The translations under genes were made by a program, and so were the position numbers. DNA of 64,000 nucleotides from Symsagittifera roscoffensis (taxonomy: Eukaryota; Xenacoelomorpha; Acoela; Convolutidae), in NCBI RefSeq assembly GCF_963678635.1, contig NC_087070.1:50121789-50185788 (forward strand), given 5' to 3'. The notes beneath the pieces are model-generated. The model ran no database searches, was not told the DNA's origin, and worked only from the letters and a program-made list of their open reading frames with translations. This document shows positions 21,264 to 30,065 of the stretch, one piece after another (positions within the stretch are counted from its first letter, which is position 1; each line of letters begins with the position of its first letter).

Positions 21264-24200
21264 TTATGCTAAGGGAAATAGTTTTACATCTGCTGACCAT
21301 TCGGTGTATTTTGTATCATTTCCATTGATGATACATCTAAGATATTCTTGTAGTGAACGGTTCATACCTTCGACTAAGCCGTTTGTCCAAGGTGCGTGAG
21401 ATGTACGTGGTTTGTGTTTGATGTTATATAAATGACATAGTGTGATGATTTCATTATTTATGAATTCCGTACCGTTGTCTGTAACTAAAATTTCTGGTAG
21501 TCGGAATTTGGCTATCCAGTGTTCATAAAGTGTTGTGTAAGCATAATAAGCGTTACAATGTGGTACTGGGTTAAGTGCTACATAATGTGTAAATGCGTCA
21601 ACAATTATCATTATGTAGGAGTTTCCTTCGGATGATGGTGAAATTGGTCCTTTTGTATCAAATGAAATACGGTGGTTAAAGTACAAACTTTGTCCTTTAA
21701 AGTCTTGTTTTTGTGCTATTTGTTTTTGATTTGGATAAGGTTTATTTAGCTGACATACTATACAATCATTGCATAGTACCTTTATCCAAACTGGTGCGTT
21801 GGGAAAATAAAAGTTTTGTATGAAATTTGAATATGTTTTCTCTGATCCAGAGTGTCCTTTAATGTTTTGTGTATGTGAGATATTAAAAGCTATGAAAATG
21901 ATACTTAAAGGGAGACAGGGAACTGTAGATTCATTTAATTGGTATTCTAGAAGGTCTGTGTTTTCATTAATTGTTGTATTATTAAATTTTCGAAAATATC
22001 GGAGGAGTGTTTTATTTCCTAATATTGTTGTATCTGCCTTTACGGGTTTAGTTTTATATTTGTGCCATGATTTTAGTTGTCTAATTATTGGGTCAAGATT
22101 TTGATATTGTTTCAAAGTATTAATTGTAATTTTATCTGTTGGGGGGAGAAAAATGTTTTCTATTTCTAATTTAGATAAAGGAATTGTATCAAGTGGGTCA
22201 TGGAGGTCAAAAACTTGATTTATCGTGTATTTTGAATCGTTTGTTTGCGGTCCTGATAAATTTATTTTATCAGTTAGATTTTCTTTTTCAATTAACGGAA
22301 AAAGGTCTTTTTTATGCGAATGTTGTTTTATTCTTTTTTGTTGGGTGTTATTTTTTATCCATTGTGAATATGGATTTGGTGTAAAAATTGATGTTCCAAG
22401 TAGATCAACTTCGTAGTGGTTATTTTGGCAATCTAAATAAAGTGGGAAGTGTTGTAGATTATTTATTTGTGATTGTTCAACGTCAGTTTTTACTGCATAT
22501 TTGCATTCTAGTCGGGGTGATGTTTCGTTTTCTGCAAGGTAAAATTTTATATTTTTGGGTATTTCAACTGTAGTTTTACGTGTAAGTAATTCAGGTGGTG
22601 TATTTCGACTTAAAGTGTCTGGTAATGCAAGATTCTTTCCTGCTGTCCAAACTATATGTAAGTTTGGGAATTTCATTAGAATTAATTGAAATCTATAAAC
22701 TCGGTGATTTGGATTAGATTTTTGTGTAAAGAGAAAAATGATTGGTTTGTGATCTGTGAATAGAACTATTGGATGTTTTGATCCAAGTATCAGAAATTCA
22801 TATTCTGTTAGTGTATATATTATGGCTGTACATTCTCTCATTAGAGTTGAGAGTCGTAGCTCTGCTTGAGTAAATAATCGAGAATTTGCTGATATAAGAT
22901 TCATTTTGTTTGTGCCATTGTGTGATTGTAATAATGCTGCGCCGATGCCAAAATTCGAAGCATCGCACATTGCATAGAATGGTTGATTTGGATCTGGAAT
23001 TGTATTCAAAATTTGTTCAGTTAAGAGTTTTTTAATTTCTTCAAATCGTGCTTGATGTTCTGTGTTCCATTCAAAATTATTTTGTTGTCTAAGTATATTA
23101 TAGAATGGTCTTAGGTATAATTGCATTTTATAGACATATTTGCTTAAAAAATTCAACATTCCTAGGAATTCTTGGATTTTCTTTTTGTTTGTTGGTGGTT
23201 GGAGCTTCTGAATAGCATCAATGCGTGATTTTAATGGAGTGATTGTTTTTCTTTCTATATTGTGTCCTAAGAATTTAACTCGTGTTAAAAAGAAGTGTGA
23301 TTTATCGGGGGCGGCCTTCAGATTTTCGTTCTGAAGTATTTTGTGATAATGTTCTAAAACATTAAACATTTCTTCTTTTGTCTGTGATTGCATTAAAACA
23401 TCGTCTAAATAGGTGATTACGTTTTTCTTGAGTATTAGTGGTCTAAAAATTTTGCTCATAAAAGCTGAAAATGCTGCTGGTCCTATGGATATTCCATAGA
23501 ATAGGCGGTTGAATTCATATTGCTGATTTCCAATAACAAATTGTGTTAAGCGTCGCGATTGTTCATCTAGTGGCATTTGATTATATGCACTATTCATATC
23601 TGCGGTTGTAAAGTATTTTCCGTTTATTTTTGTTAAAATAACTTGTATTGGTTCAATAGGCCAATTGCATTTTGATTCGTCTATTAGTGAATTAAGATAT
23701 CTAGCGTCTAGAACTATTTTTAATGATTCTCCTTTTGCTAGGATGATAACAGGGTTGATAAATGTGTTACCTTTTGGTTGTTCTTCTTTGTTTACCGGTG
23801 ATATAATTTTGTATTGTTCTAAAATATCGAGTAATCTGTTCACTTTATCGTGTAAATGAATTGGTACTTTACTTGCTCTTTGTTTTTTGAAAACTGCGTC
23901 AGGTTTCAATGGGAGATGTAGTGATGAACTGATTTTGCCAACATCAAATTTGGATGTTGCATAGACTGATGAATATTTTATTAGCTGTTTGGCTAACTTA
24001 TCAAATTCGTCTTGTGTTATTTGTGAATGTTGGAAGTTAAACATTGTTAAAAATTTCTGTTGATTCTCTGTATAGTTATTTATGTTGAATGTAGGTTTGA
24101 AATATGGGGTTTTTGTGAAATAATCTGTATTTATTTTTTCATTACTTATTATATTATTTATGGATAATTCTTCATTAAGAATTGTGGATTGACAAATATC

Positions 24201-24362
24201 TAATAATTGGAGTATATTATTTACGCGGTATGCTTTTTCGTGTACTGGTGATATCGTAGCGTTGGTTTCGCAATATCCCAAAAGTCCTAAAGGTAATGTT
24301 ACTTGATAGGGTGTATTATTGTATACATGTAACGAAATAATATCTGAATTCGAGTTTTTCAA
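21264..24362 (-). CDS. pol: Pol: reverse transcriptase, RNase H and integrase core
   Basis: A 1,032-codon frame, continuous with the protease frame apart from the TGA at 24423-24425 (the apparent start is a TTG). RT spans about residues 165-400 with the catalytic YLDD at about 318-321 (plus-strand 23400-23411) and the first Asp in the TTADMNSAYNQM block. RNase H follows with CDASNFGIG (Asp ~465) and TDHKP (~535). Integrase has an HHCC-type zinc domain (HTQNIKGHSG ... CNDCIVC) and a core triad of Asp ~900 (FDTKGP), Asp ~961 (VTDNGTEF) and Glu ~997 (VEGMNRS), an exact DX35E spacing. All catalytic residues seen are intact. It ends at a TAA (21264-21266) inside the integrase core's C-terminal side. 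Confidence 0.92.
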   Translation of the reverse strand: MKNSNSDIISLHVYNNTPYQVTLPLGLLGYCETNATISPVHEKAYRVNNILQLLDICQSTILNEELSINNIISNEKINTDYFTKTPYFKPTFNINNYTENQQKFLTMFNFQHSQITQDEFDKLAKQLIKYSSVYATSKFDVGKISSSLHLPLKPDAVFKKQRASKVPIHLHDKVNRLLDILEQYKIISPVNKEEQPKGNTFINPVIILAKGESLKIVLDARYLNSLIDESKCNWPIEPIQVILTKINGKYFTTADMNSAYNQMPLDEQSRRLTQFVIGNQQYEFNRLFYGISIGPAAFSAFMSKIFRPLILKKNVITYLDDVLMQSQTKEEMFNVLEHYHKILQNENLKAAPDKSHFFLTRVKFLGHNIERKTITPLKSRIDAIQKLQPPTNKKKIQEFLGMLNFLSKYVYKMQLYLRPFYNILRQQNNFEWNTEHQARFEEIKKLLTEQILNTIPDPNQPFYAMCDASNFGIGAALLQSHNGTNKMNLISANSRLFTQAELRLSTLMRECTAIIYTLTEYEFLILGSKHPIVLFTDHKPIIFLFTQKSNPNHRVYRFQLILMKFPNLHIVWTAGKNLALPDTLSRNTPPELLTRKTTVEIPKNIKFYLAENETSPRLECKYAVKTDVEQSQINNLQHFPLYLDCQNNHYEVDLLGTSIFTPNPYSQWIKNNTQQKRIKQHSHKKDLFPLIEKENLTDKINLSGPQTNDSKYTINQVFDLHDPLDTIPLSKLEIENIFLPPTDKITINTLKQYQNLDPIIRQLKSWHKYKTKPVKADTTILGNKTLLRYFRKFNNTTINENTDLLEYQLNESTVPCLPLSIIFIAFNISHTQNIKGHSGSEKTYSNFIQNFYFPNAPVWIKVLCNDCIVCQLNKPYPNQKQIAQKQDFKGQSLYFNHRISFDTKGPISPSSEGNSYIMIIVDAFTHYVALNPVPHCNAYYAYTTLYEHWIAKFRLPEILVTDNGTEFINNEIITLCHLYNIKHKPRTSHAPWTNGLVEGMNRSLQEYLRCIINGNDTKYTEWSADVKLFPLA

Positions 24363-24422
24363 ATATTTTATGGATGAAATTGTGATTTTGAAAAATTTAT
24401 GGATAGGTTTGAATTCAAAGTC

Positions 24423-24425
24423 TCA
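24423..24425 (-). other. Single TGA between protease and RT frames
   Basis: Protease and RT frames are the same reading frame: between them there is only this TGA, and the 20 codons that follow are open to the TTG at 24362. The context is CTATATATGTGAGACTTT. It could be read through, or be a nonsense mutation in this copy. Confidence 0.8.
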
Positions 24426-26121
24426 CATATAGAGTTGTTGTTTACTTTGTTTTTTATCATATTGGTGAACTTGTTTTATTAAAAAATTATATATGTTTCC
24501 TGATAGTGGTTTCAGGAGTTTTCTTTGTTGGTTATATATTGGATAAAATTTTGAAAAGAATGGTGGTTGTTTATTTAATCTTTGAAAAAATGTTAGGCAT
24601 GTGTCTTTTGTTTTTGTGTATTTATCTTTGATTAGTATTTTACTATTCAAAATGTTGATTGTTGGTATATATTTAGAGATAAATGGTATTCCAATGATAT
24701 TGTGTTTAATATCAGTGATATGAAATATTTGTTTAAATGGTTTATTTAAAATTTTATTTTGCTCTATTGTTCTTGTGGGGAGAAGAAATAATTGAATTTT
24801 TTCATAGTTTACCAATGTTGATCCTTGTGCTGTTGCTAGTTTACTGGAGGTTTCAAAAGGTGTTAGTTTTGGGTGTAATGTTTTTATCTCATTCCATGTG
24901 GGAATGTTTATTATGTTTGATTCTGCTCCTGAATCAATTAAAAAATCAATTTCAAGATCTGGTGGTTGAAATTCTTTGTTTCTTGGACTTTCTAAAAGAA
25001 ATGGTATTGTCCAAATTTTTTCTTTGGGTTGTTCTTTTTGTATATTATGATAGATGTGATTTGTATTCAAGCATTTTGTTTTGTCATTTTCATTGGATTG
25101 ATTTGTAGTGTTGATTTCGTTAATTTCTTGTGCTGTTTGTGTGGAATGGATGGGTTCAATATAATAATTGTGAAGGAGTTCTAATTGATTTTCATATATA
25201 TGTGATGAAAAAGGTTGTTCATATATAATAGGTTCGTAGTCATTTTCGACTGCTATCATATTGATGGAGATACTGTTTTCTGTATCACTTTCTGAATCTG
25301 ATGATCCACAGTTTATTTGATTTAGTAGTAGTTTGTCATTTACTGTGTCATCAATACCTGGGGGGTCTGATGTTGTTTCTGGATTTGATTGTACGTGATT
25401 AATATGTCTTTGATGTTTAGGTGTACTACTTCTGTGGCGATTGTTAGAATTATTATAATGGTTATTATTTCTGTGTGGTGATTGGGAATAATTTCTATAA
25501 CGATTATTATAACTTGAATGTCGATTTTTTGAATTATTTCGTGATCTGTTTTGATAATTATTGTTTGGTCTGTTATAGTTTGATCTGTTATATGAGTTAT
25601 TCCTTGATCGATTGTTCGGGTAATTCTGGTTTCGGTTGTTTGAATAACTTCTATTTCGATTATTGGAGTAGTTTCTATTTCTATTATATGATGAGTTTCG
25701 TGACTGATTGTTTGGATAGTATTTATTCCTTGATTGGGAATTAGATCTAGAAACAAATTGTGTTGTATTTGAATTTGATCTGGAGTAGTTATTTCGACTA
25801 TTTGGTCTATTGTAATGATTTTGTGACGAATTTTGTGTATTTCTTCGTTCTGGTGATCTTCCTCTATAACTTGAGTTATATGGTGATTGGGTTCTCGTGT
25901 AATCGGTATTGTTCGGAAGTGGTTTTCCTGAACTGTTGTTGCTGTATACATTTTTGTTTGGTAGATTTTGATCTTTCTTCATGTATTGATAGAATGATTT
26001 ATTTGGTTCTTTATATTTTTGAGGTTTGTTTTGATTGTCCTGTTGTTTTTGTCTACATTCAGAAATACTATGTCCGTATCGTCGGCAATAATTACACCAT
26101 TTTTGAAAGATGGTTTGCCTT
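24423..26121 (-). CDS. Zinc knuckle and aspartic protease segment
   Basis: The frame opens after a TAA at 26121-26123; its first ATG (25980-25982) overlaps the gag stop as ATGA. Upstream of that ATG the same frame encodes a perfect CX2CX4HX4C zinc knuckle (CNYCRRYGHSISEC, 26055-26096), so the nucleocapsid motif is in the protease frame, not in the gag frame. Downstream is a long Asn/Arg/Ser/Tyr-rich low-complexity region (about residues 10-200 from the ATG) suited to RNA binding. The retropepsin signature DSGAES follows at about residue 350 (plus-strand Asp codon 24933-24935), with a later NIIGIPF block that matches the hydrophobic end of the fold. It ends at a TGA, with the RT frame continuing in phase. 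Confidence 0.85.
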
Positions 26122-27481
26122 TAAAGTTTGGGTGTTTTTCATAAATATTGAGTATTTCAGTGATTTTTTCAACGAGGTCTGTATCTGATTCTTGTATATT
26201 GTTGATATTTGTGGTATTTGTTTCAATTCGGTTAACATATTGTAATTTCAGATTTTCTGTTTCTTCAAGTTTCATTGTGATTTCTGCTTGCTCTAGTTTG
26301 TCTACTAGTTTTCGAAAATCTAAATCGGGCTCTCGAATTGAGGAGGGATGGGATGCTCTCTTTTTTATTGATATTTTCCTTAATTGAGGTGTTAAGGTCA
26401 TCATTAAGATTTCTGTCATTTTTGTGTTTTTATAGTCGTGTGTATTCAATGAATATGCTTTTCGAACTAGTGTTTCGATACGTACTGCTAATTGTTTGAT
26501 GGTTTCATTTGGTAATCTGCGAATTTCATTACATAAAACTCTTTGTTGTTGTTTGTTTCTTTCGGAGTCAAACATTTTTGAAAATTCTTGTGTAAATCTT
26601 TTCCAATTTGATTTTATTTCTATAGGCAATACTGAAAACCATTTTTGGGCTGCGCCGTCTAAAGTTGTCTGTATCAACGCTGTGCGTCGATGTATCCAAT
26701 TTTGATGTGGTGGCGTATTAATTGGTTCAGGTCCTATATTTAAAATTAAATTTGCTGTTACTGCATTTAAATAATCTTCTACAGAATATTCAGGGTCTGT
26801 TCCTGTGAATACCATTAATGGTTTGTTTGATGTTATTAATGATCCACCCATAAGGTATGGATTCATTGTCATTTGTAATGATTCTGCGGCATTTGGCATT
26901 TGTGAAAAATAATTTGAAAGTTGATTTTTTGTTATTTCATGTTGTTGAAGGTAATATGGGAGTGGTATTTCATTTTGCATTTGTGTTGGTTGATACGAGT
27001 GTGTAATAATTGGGTTTTGTGGCTGAATTGGTTGAAAAGATTGTGTATTAATTGGGTTTTGCATTTGTATTGGTTGTTGATTTTGTGTATCTATTGGGTG
27101 TGGAGAAAAAATTCTATGATATGTATGTGGTTTCTGCACTCTTTGTCCACGATATTCTTGAGTGTATGGTGCAAATATATCTGATTGTAAATAATCATCA
27201 TCAGAGGATAGATAATCCGTTTGATGAGATGCTTGTTTTTTATTTTTATTCTGTTGAAAGAATGGGTAATTTTCACTACGATCCTGTGGAGGATGTGAAT
27301 TAGTTTGAAAGTTTACTGAGTTGGTTGTTGCCATTGGATTATCCCAATATTGAGATCTTATCTGATTATTATTATTTTTTCGTGGGGGATAGTTTGTTTT
27401 TGATGAATGTGTGTAATTATAATTGTGATCCGCAAAAGTGTTTCTTGTGAATGTTCTACGTGTTTTTGACGGTATTGTCAT
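25979..27481 (-). CDS. gag: Gag (capsid) ORF, 500 codons
   Basis: ATG-initiated. Residues about 1-200 are Gln/Asn/Pro/Tyr-rich with repeated short phrases of the type QPIQMQNPI. Residues about 205-400 form the capsid-like part, beginning near PLMVFTGTDPEYSVEDYLNA and including GAAQKWFSVLP and the WKRFTQEFSKMF block typical of retrotransposon Gag. A charged coiled-coil-like stretch follows (about 395-440). The frame runs past the point where the zinc knuckle would be expected, in the wrong frame for it, and stops at 25979. It is preceded in the same frame, with a TAG between, by another long ATG-less segment (27557-28630). Gag would assemble the particle. Confidence 0.85.
   Translation of the reverse strand: MTIPSKTRRTFTRNTFADHNYNYTHSSKTNYPPRKNNNNQIRSQYWDNPMATTNSVNFQTNSHPPQDRSENYPFFQQNKNKKQASHQTDYLSSDDDYLQSDIFAPYTQEYRGQRVQKPHTYHRIFSPHPIDTQNQQPIQMQNPINTQSFQPIQPQNPIITHSYQPTQMQNEIPLPYYLQQHEITKNQLSNYFSQMPNAAESLQMTMNPYLMGGSLITSNKPLMVFTGTDPEYSVEDYLNAVTANLILNIGPEPINTPPHQNWIHRRTALIQTTLDGAAQKWFSVLPIEIKSNWKRFTQEFSKMFDSERNKQQQRVLCNEIRRLPNETIKQLAVRIETLVRKAYSLNTHDYKNTKMTEILMMTLTPQLRKISIKKRASHPSSIREPDLDFRKLVDKLEQAEITMKLEETENLKLQYVNRIETNTTNINNIQESDTDLVEKITEILNIYEKHPNFKGKPSFKNGVIIADDTDIVFLNVDKNNRTIKTNLKNIKNQINHSINT
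26099..26121 (-). other. Gag to protease frame-change window
   Basis: The downstream frame is closed by a TAA at 26121-26123, and the zinc knuckle has begun by 26099, so the change from gag frame to protease frame must occur here. The shift is -1 (or +2), and a run of five A on the sense strand (plus-strand T 26100-26104) lies in the window. It does not form a textbook X XXY YYZ slippery heptamer, so a homopolymer indel is an equal possibility. Confidence 0.65.
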
Positions 27482-27556
27482 GGGTCTATATCTTTGATAA
27501 TCTATTTGTGAATATTTTGGAGCAACCGAAGGTTTAACGGTTGATTGTAAGGTTAC

Positions 27557-27559
27557 CTA
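27557..27559 (-). other. TAG separating two in-phase gag segments
   Basis: The pre-gag frame and gag are one reading frame interrupted only by this TAG (context ...CTAGTATAGGTAACC). The 25 codons between it and the gag ATG are open. Either read-through or internal initiation at the gag ATG would give gag. Confidence 0.8.
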
Positions 27560-28646
27560 TACTAGTGAAGTGTTTGTATTTCTTGGTGTTGTTAAATTTG
27601 GACGTATCGGTGAAATACTTTGTTGTGTAGTTGTTGTTGTTTGGACGATTTCTTCATTTTTGAAGTGTGATGGTGTTTGAATATCTTGTTGAGTGAGGTT
27701 CCTAGTTCCATTACGGTTTTCATTGTGTATGACGGTCGAATTTAAACTGTTATTTCGCGTATCGGGTAAAAATGTATTGTAGTTTAATGGTGTTGCATCA
27801 ATGGATAATGGTATTACCCTTACATAATCTCTTACATAAGATATTGTACTTATTGCCTGACTTGAGATTGATTGTGGGATATTTATGAATGCATAATGAC
27901 ACCATTCGGGGTACCAAACGTAGTCTGATTGTTCTGTGATGGCGGTATCATCGTTTGAATTTTGGGGTCTGAAATTTTTTCTTGCTTGTGAAATTAAATC
28001 TATATTATGTGTGAAATAATCTATTATAAACCATGCCAAAATTTTTTGTAAGTCATGTTTTGTATGTTGTGAAACTTCATCTTTAGTGAAATTTTCTTTA
28101 ATTATATGTAGAAAAGTTGAGAATAGTGTGATTTCATGTCGTACCTTTATATGCTTGGATGTCTCATTCGGTGAGATATGCGGGATTGGGTTTTCATTTT
28201 CTAATATTGAAATATAACTATATATTATTGCAAAAACTTCATTAGTAAATATGGAGTTTGCTCTTTGTGAGTTATGATATTGTATGCTTTTTATATATTC
28301 TGAGAATACTTTTGAAAATTCTAAATCAAGATCGTCTGTTTGAATTACATATTTGCGGTGATTCGGGTTTGGTGAGCTGAATTCTATGGTGTAGGTTCCG
28401 TATTGTTGTGTTAAGTTACATATATCTTTCAGATAGTGATCAATAATCTGTCTTTTTATTTTTACATCTGGGAACTCTGTTTTACATGGGCTAATTCCGG
28501 GTTCAAACAAATTTAGAAGAAAGTTCTTACAAAGATCATGTTGTCCTCTATTATCGGGTGCATCTACTAGGAAGGGGTAGATATCGTCATCGTCTAGACT
28601 ATCTTCACTTGGAGTGTGTGTTTGGCTAATTTTTTCGTTTAATGAC
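27557..28646 (-). CDS. Pre-gag frame without ATG, about 360 codons
   Basis: The frame is open from after a TAA near 28647 to a TAG at 27557-27559 and contains no ATG; the first near-cognate start is TTG at 28508-28510. It begins with an acidic stretch (SEDSLDDDD), continues with a helical-looking, Tyr/Ile/Phe-rich region with Trp residues (WYPEWCHYAF), and ends with a Thr/Gln/Asn/Pro-rich tail. It is in the same frame as gag: from the TAG, 25 open codons lead to the gag ATG. It overlaps the end of the 148-codon ORF in the +1 frame at a run of six A. I suspect an N-terminal (matrix-like) part of a large Gag, but no family is recognised. Confidence 0.6.
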
Positions 28647-29072
28647 TGTTAATAGGTAATTATCGATATGTCTAATTGGTTGATTCCAATTATACAAGTG
28701 TACTGGTTTGTGTTTATATTGCTTTTTTATTCTTCTTTTTCCTCTTTTTGATGAATTTGAAGTTGTTTCTGAGTCTGAGAAATATAATTGATCGTGAATG
28801 GGGCAATTTTTATCTATAGATTCTTTTAATTTATAAAGTTCGTCTAAATTGTTGGCTTCTGATTCTGAAAATGCGTTTCTATTTTTGGAAAATCTTTTTC
28901 TTGTTATTTGTCTTTGTTTGGTTATTATTTTCTTTTTTAGTGTTTCGCGTTTTGTTCTAATATATCCAACTGTTTGTGTATGAGGTGTGATTACAAGGTC
29001 GTATTTTTTGTTATCTATTTCACAGTTGTGTAAAACGATTGTTTGTTTGTTTCCTAGATTTTTAAATGACAT
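28626..29072 (-). CDS. First ORF of the element, basic protein of 148 codons
   Basis: ATG-initiated. After an N-terminal ~40 residues of mixed character comes a very basic region (about residues 42-70, KRETLKKKIITKQRQITRKR), an acidic/Ser patch, and a second basic cluster (KRGKRRIKKQYKHK). These look like nuclear-localisation or RNA-binding segments. It ends TVIKRKN at a TAG preceded by six A (plus-strand T 28630-28635); a +1 shift on that run enters the ATG-less pre-gag frame. No family recognised. Confidence 0.6.
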   Translation of the reverse strand: MSFKNLGNKQTIVLHNCEIDNKKYDLVITPHTQTVGYIRTKRETLKKKIITKQRQITRKRFSKNRNAFSESEANNLDELYKLKESIDKNCPIHDQLYFSDSETTSNSSKRGKRRIKKQYKHKPVHLYNWNQPIRHIDNYLLTVIKRKN

Positions 29073-30065
29073 AAGGTTTAGGATGACGGATGCAAAAAGT
29101 TGTTAGATGATTTCTATTTTCTTAAATTGTTAGTCCTTACGATTTTTTGGCTAGCTTAACCTGGGTCTATTTGTTCAGGGTTGAAGAGAAAAGTATATCG
29201 ATTCCGAAGAATGATTTTTTACTTTCTCGTGGCTAGTATAAGCTAAGGTGTTAACTTACTTAATCTTACTTAGGGGTAGTGATTGTGTTCAAGGGTTGGA
29301 GAATAGTAAATCGATCCACAAGGTTCAGGTATAATTAGAACGCGAGTAGTTCGTTAGATACTATTTTAAGCTTACTAAGTCTAAGATTTATCCTGGGTCT
29401 GGTAAGAGGAGGGTTCAAGTGAAGGATGAATAACCGAAGTTCTTCACTGTTTATCCTAATTTGAATGATTAGTTTTGTTCAAATTTTCTATTAGTCTTGG
29501 GTTTTTTGAAAGGGTTGGATATTGAATCGACGTTTGAGGTCGTTAGACACTAGCTAAGTGGGTGGGGGAGAACAAAATTGTTCTTTTTGATCCAAGGATA
29601 GGCCTTGATGATCAAGTTTTAAATTTAATTAAATAGAAAATTGATTAAGATCCAAGGATAAGCCTTGATGATCTGATTTTAAAATTAAGTGAATTTAAGT
29701 TTAAAATGGTTTAAATTTATTTAAGAAAAGATTTAGTCTTTTAATGATATTAGTGAGCTTATGATTGCTGTTATGTTTTAGGTGATGAAGCTGGGACAAC
29801 TGATGATTTTATGATTACAAACAGTTTATTGTCATGCTACTAATTTTTGTTTTGATTTTCAATAAATATTTTCCAAACATGTTTTATAGAATACTGCAGA
29901 ATTTTAGGAAAACGATCTGAGATCTTTTTATCAATCGTTATTGTATATTAATATTTTTGTTTAGCGCCTGAAATGATCATGAAGATTGACTTCAAGATTT
30001 AAGTTTGCAAATGAAAATCTAAATTCATTGCTAATAAAATTCTAAATATAAAAGTTTGTGTTGGC
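29073..30065 (-). other. Leader between 5' LTR and first ORF
   Basis: About 990 bases without coding features, where a primer-binding site, packaging signal and splice donor are expected. A 25-base direct repeat starting GATCCAAGGATA and ending TTGATGATC occurs at 29589-29613 and 29649-29673, spacing exactly 60. Similar phrases (GGTTGAAGAGAAAAGTAT... / GGTTGGAGAATAGTAAATCGAT) recur near 29180, 29295 and 29515. The sense sequence just inside the LTR (GCCAACACAAAC) does not begin with TGG, so a standard tRNA primer site is not evident. Confidence 0.5.
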
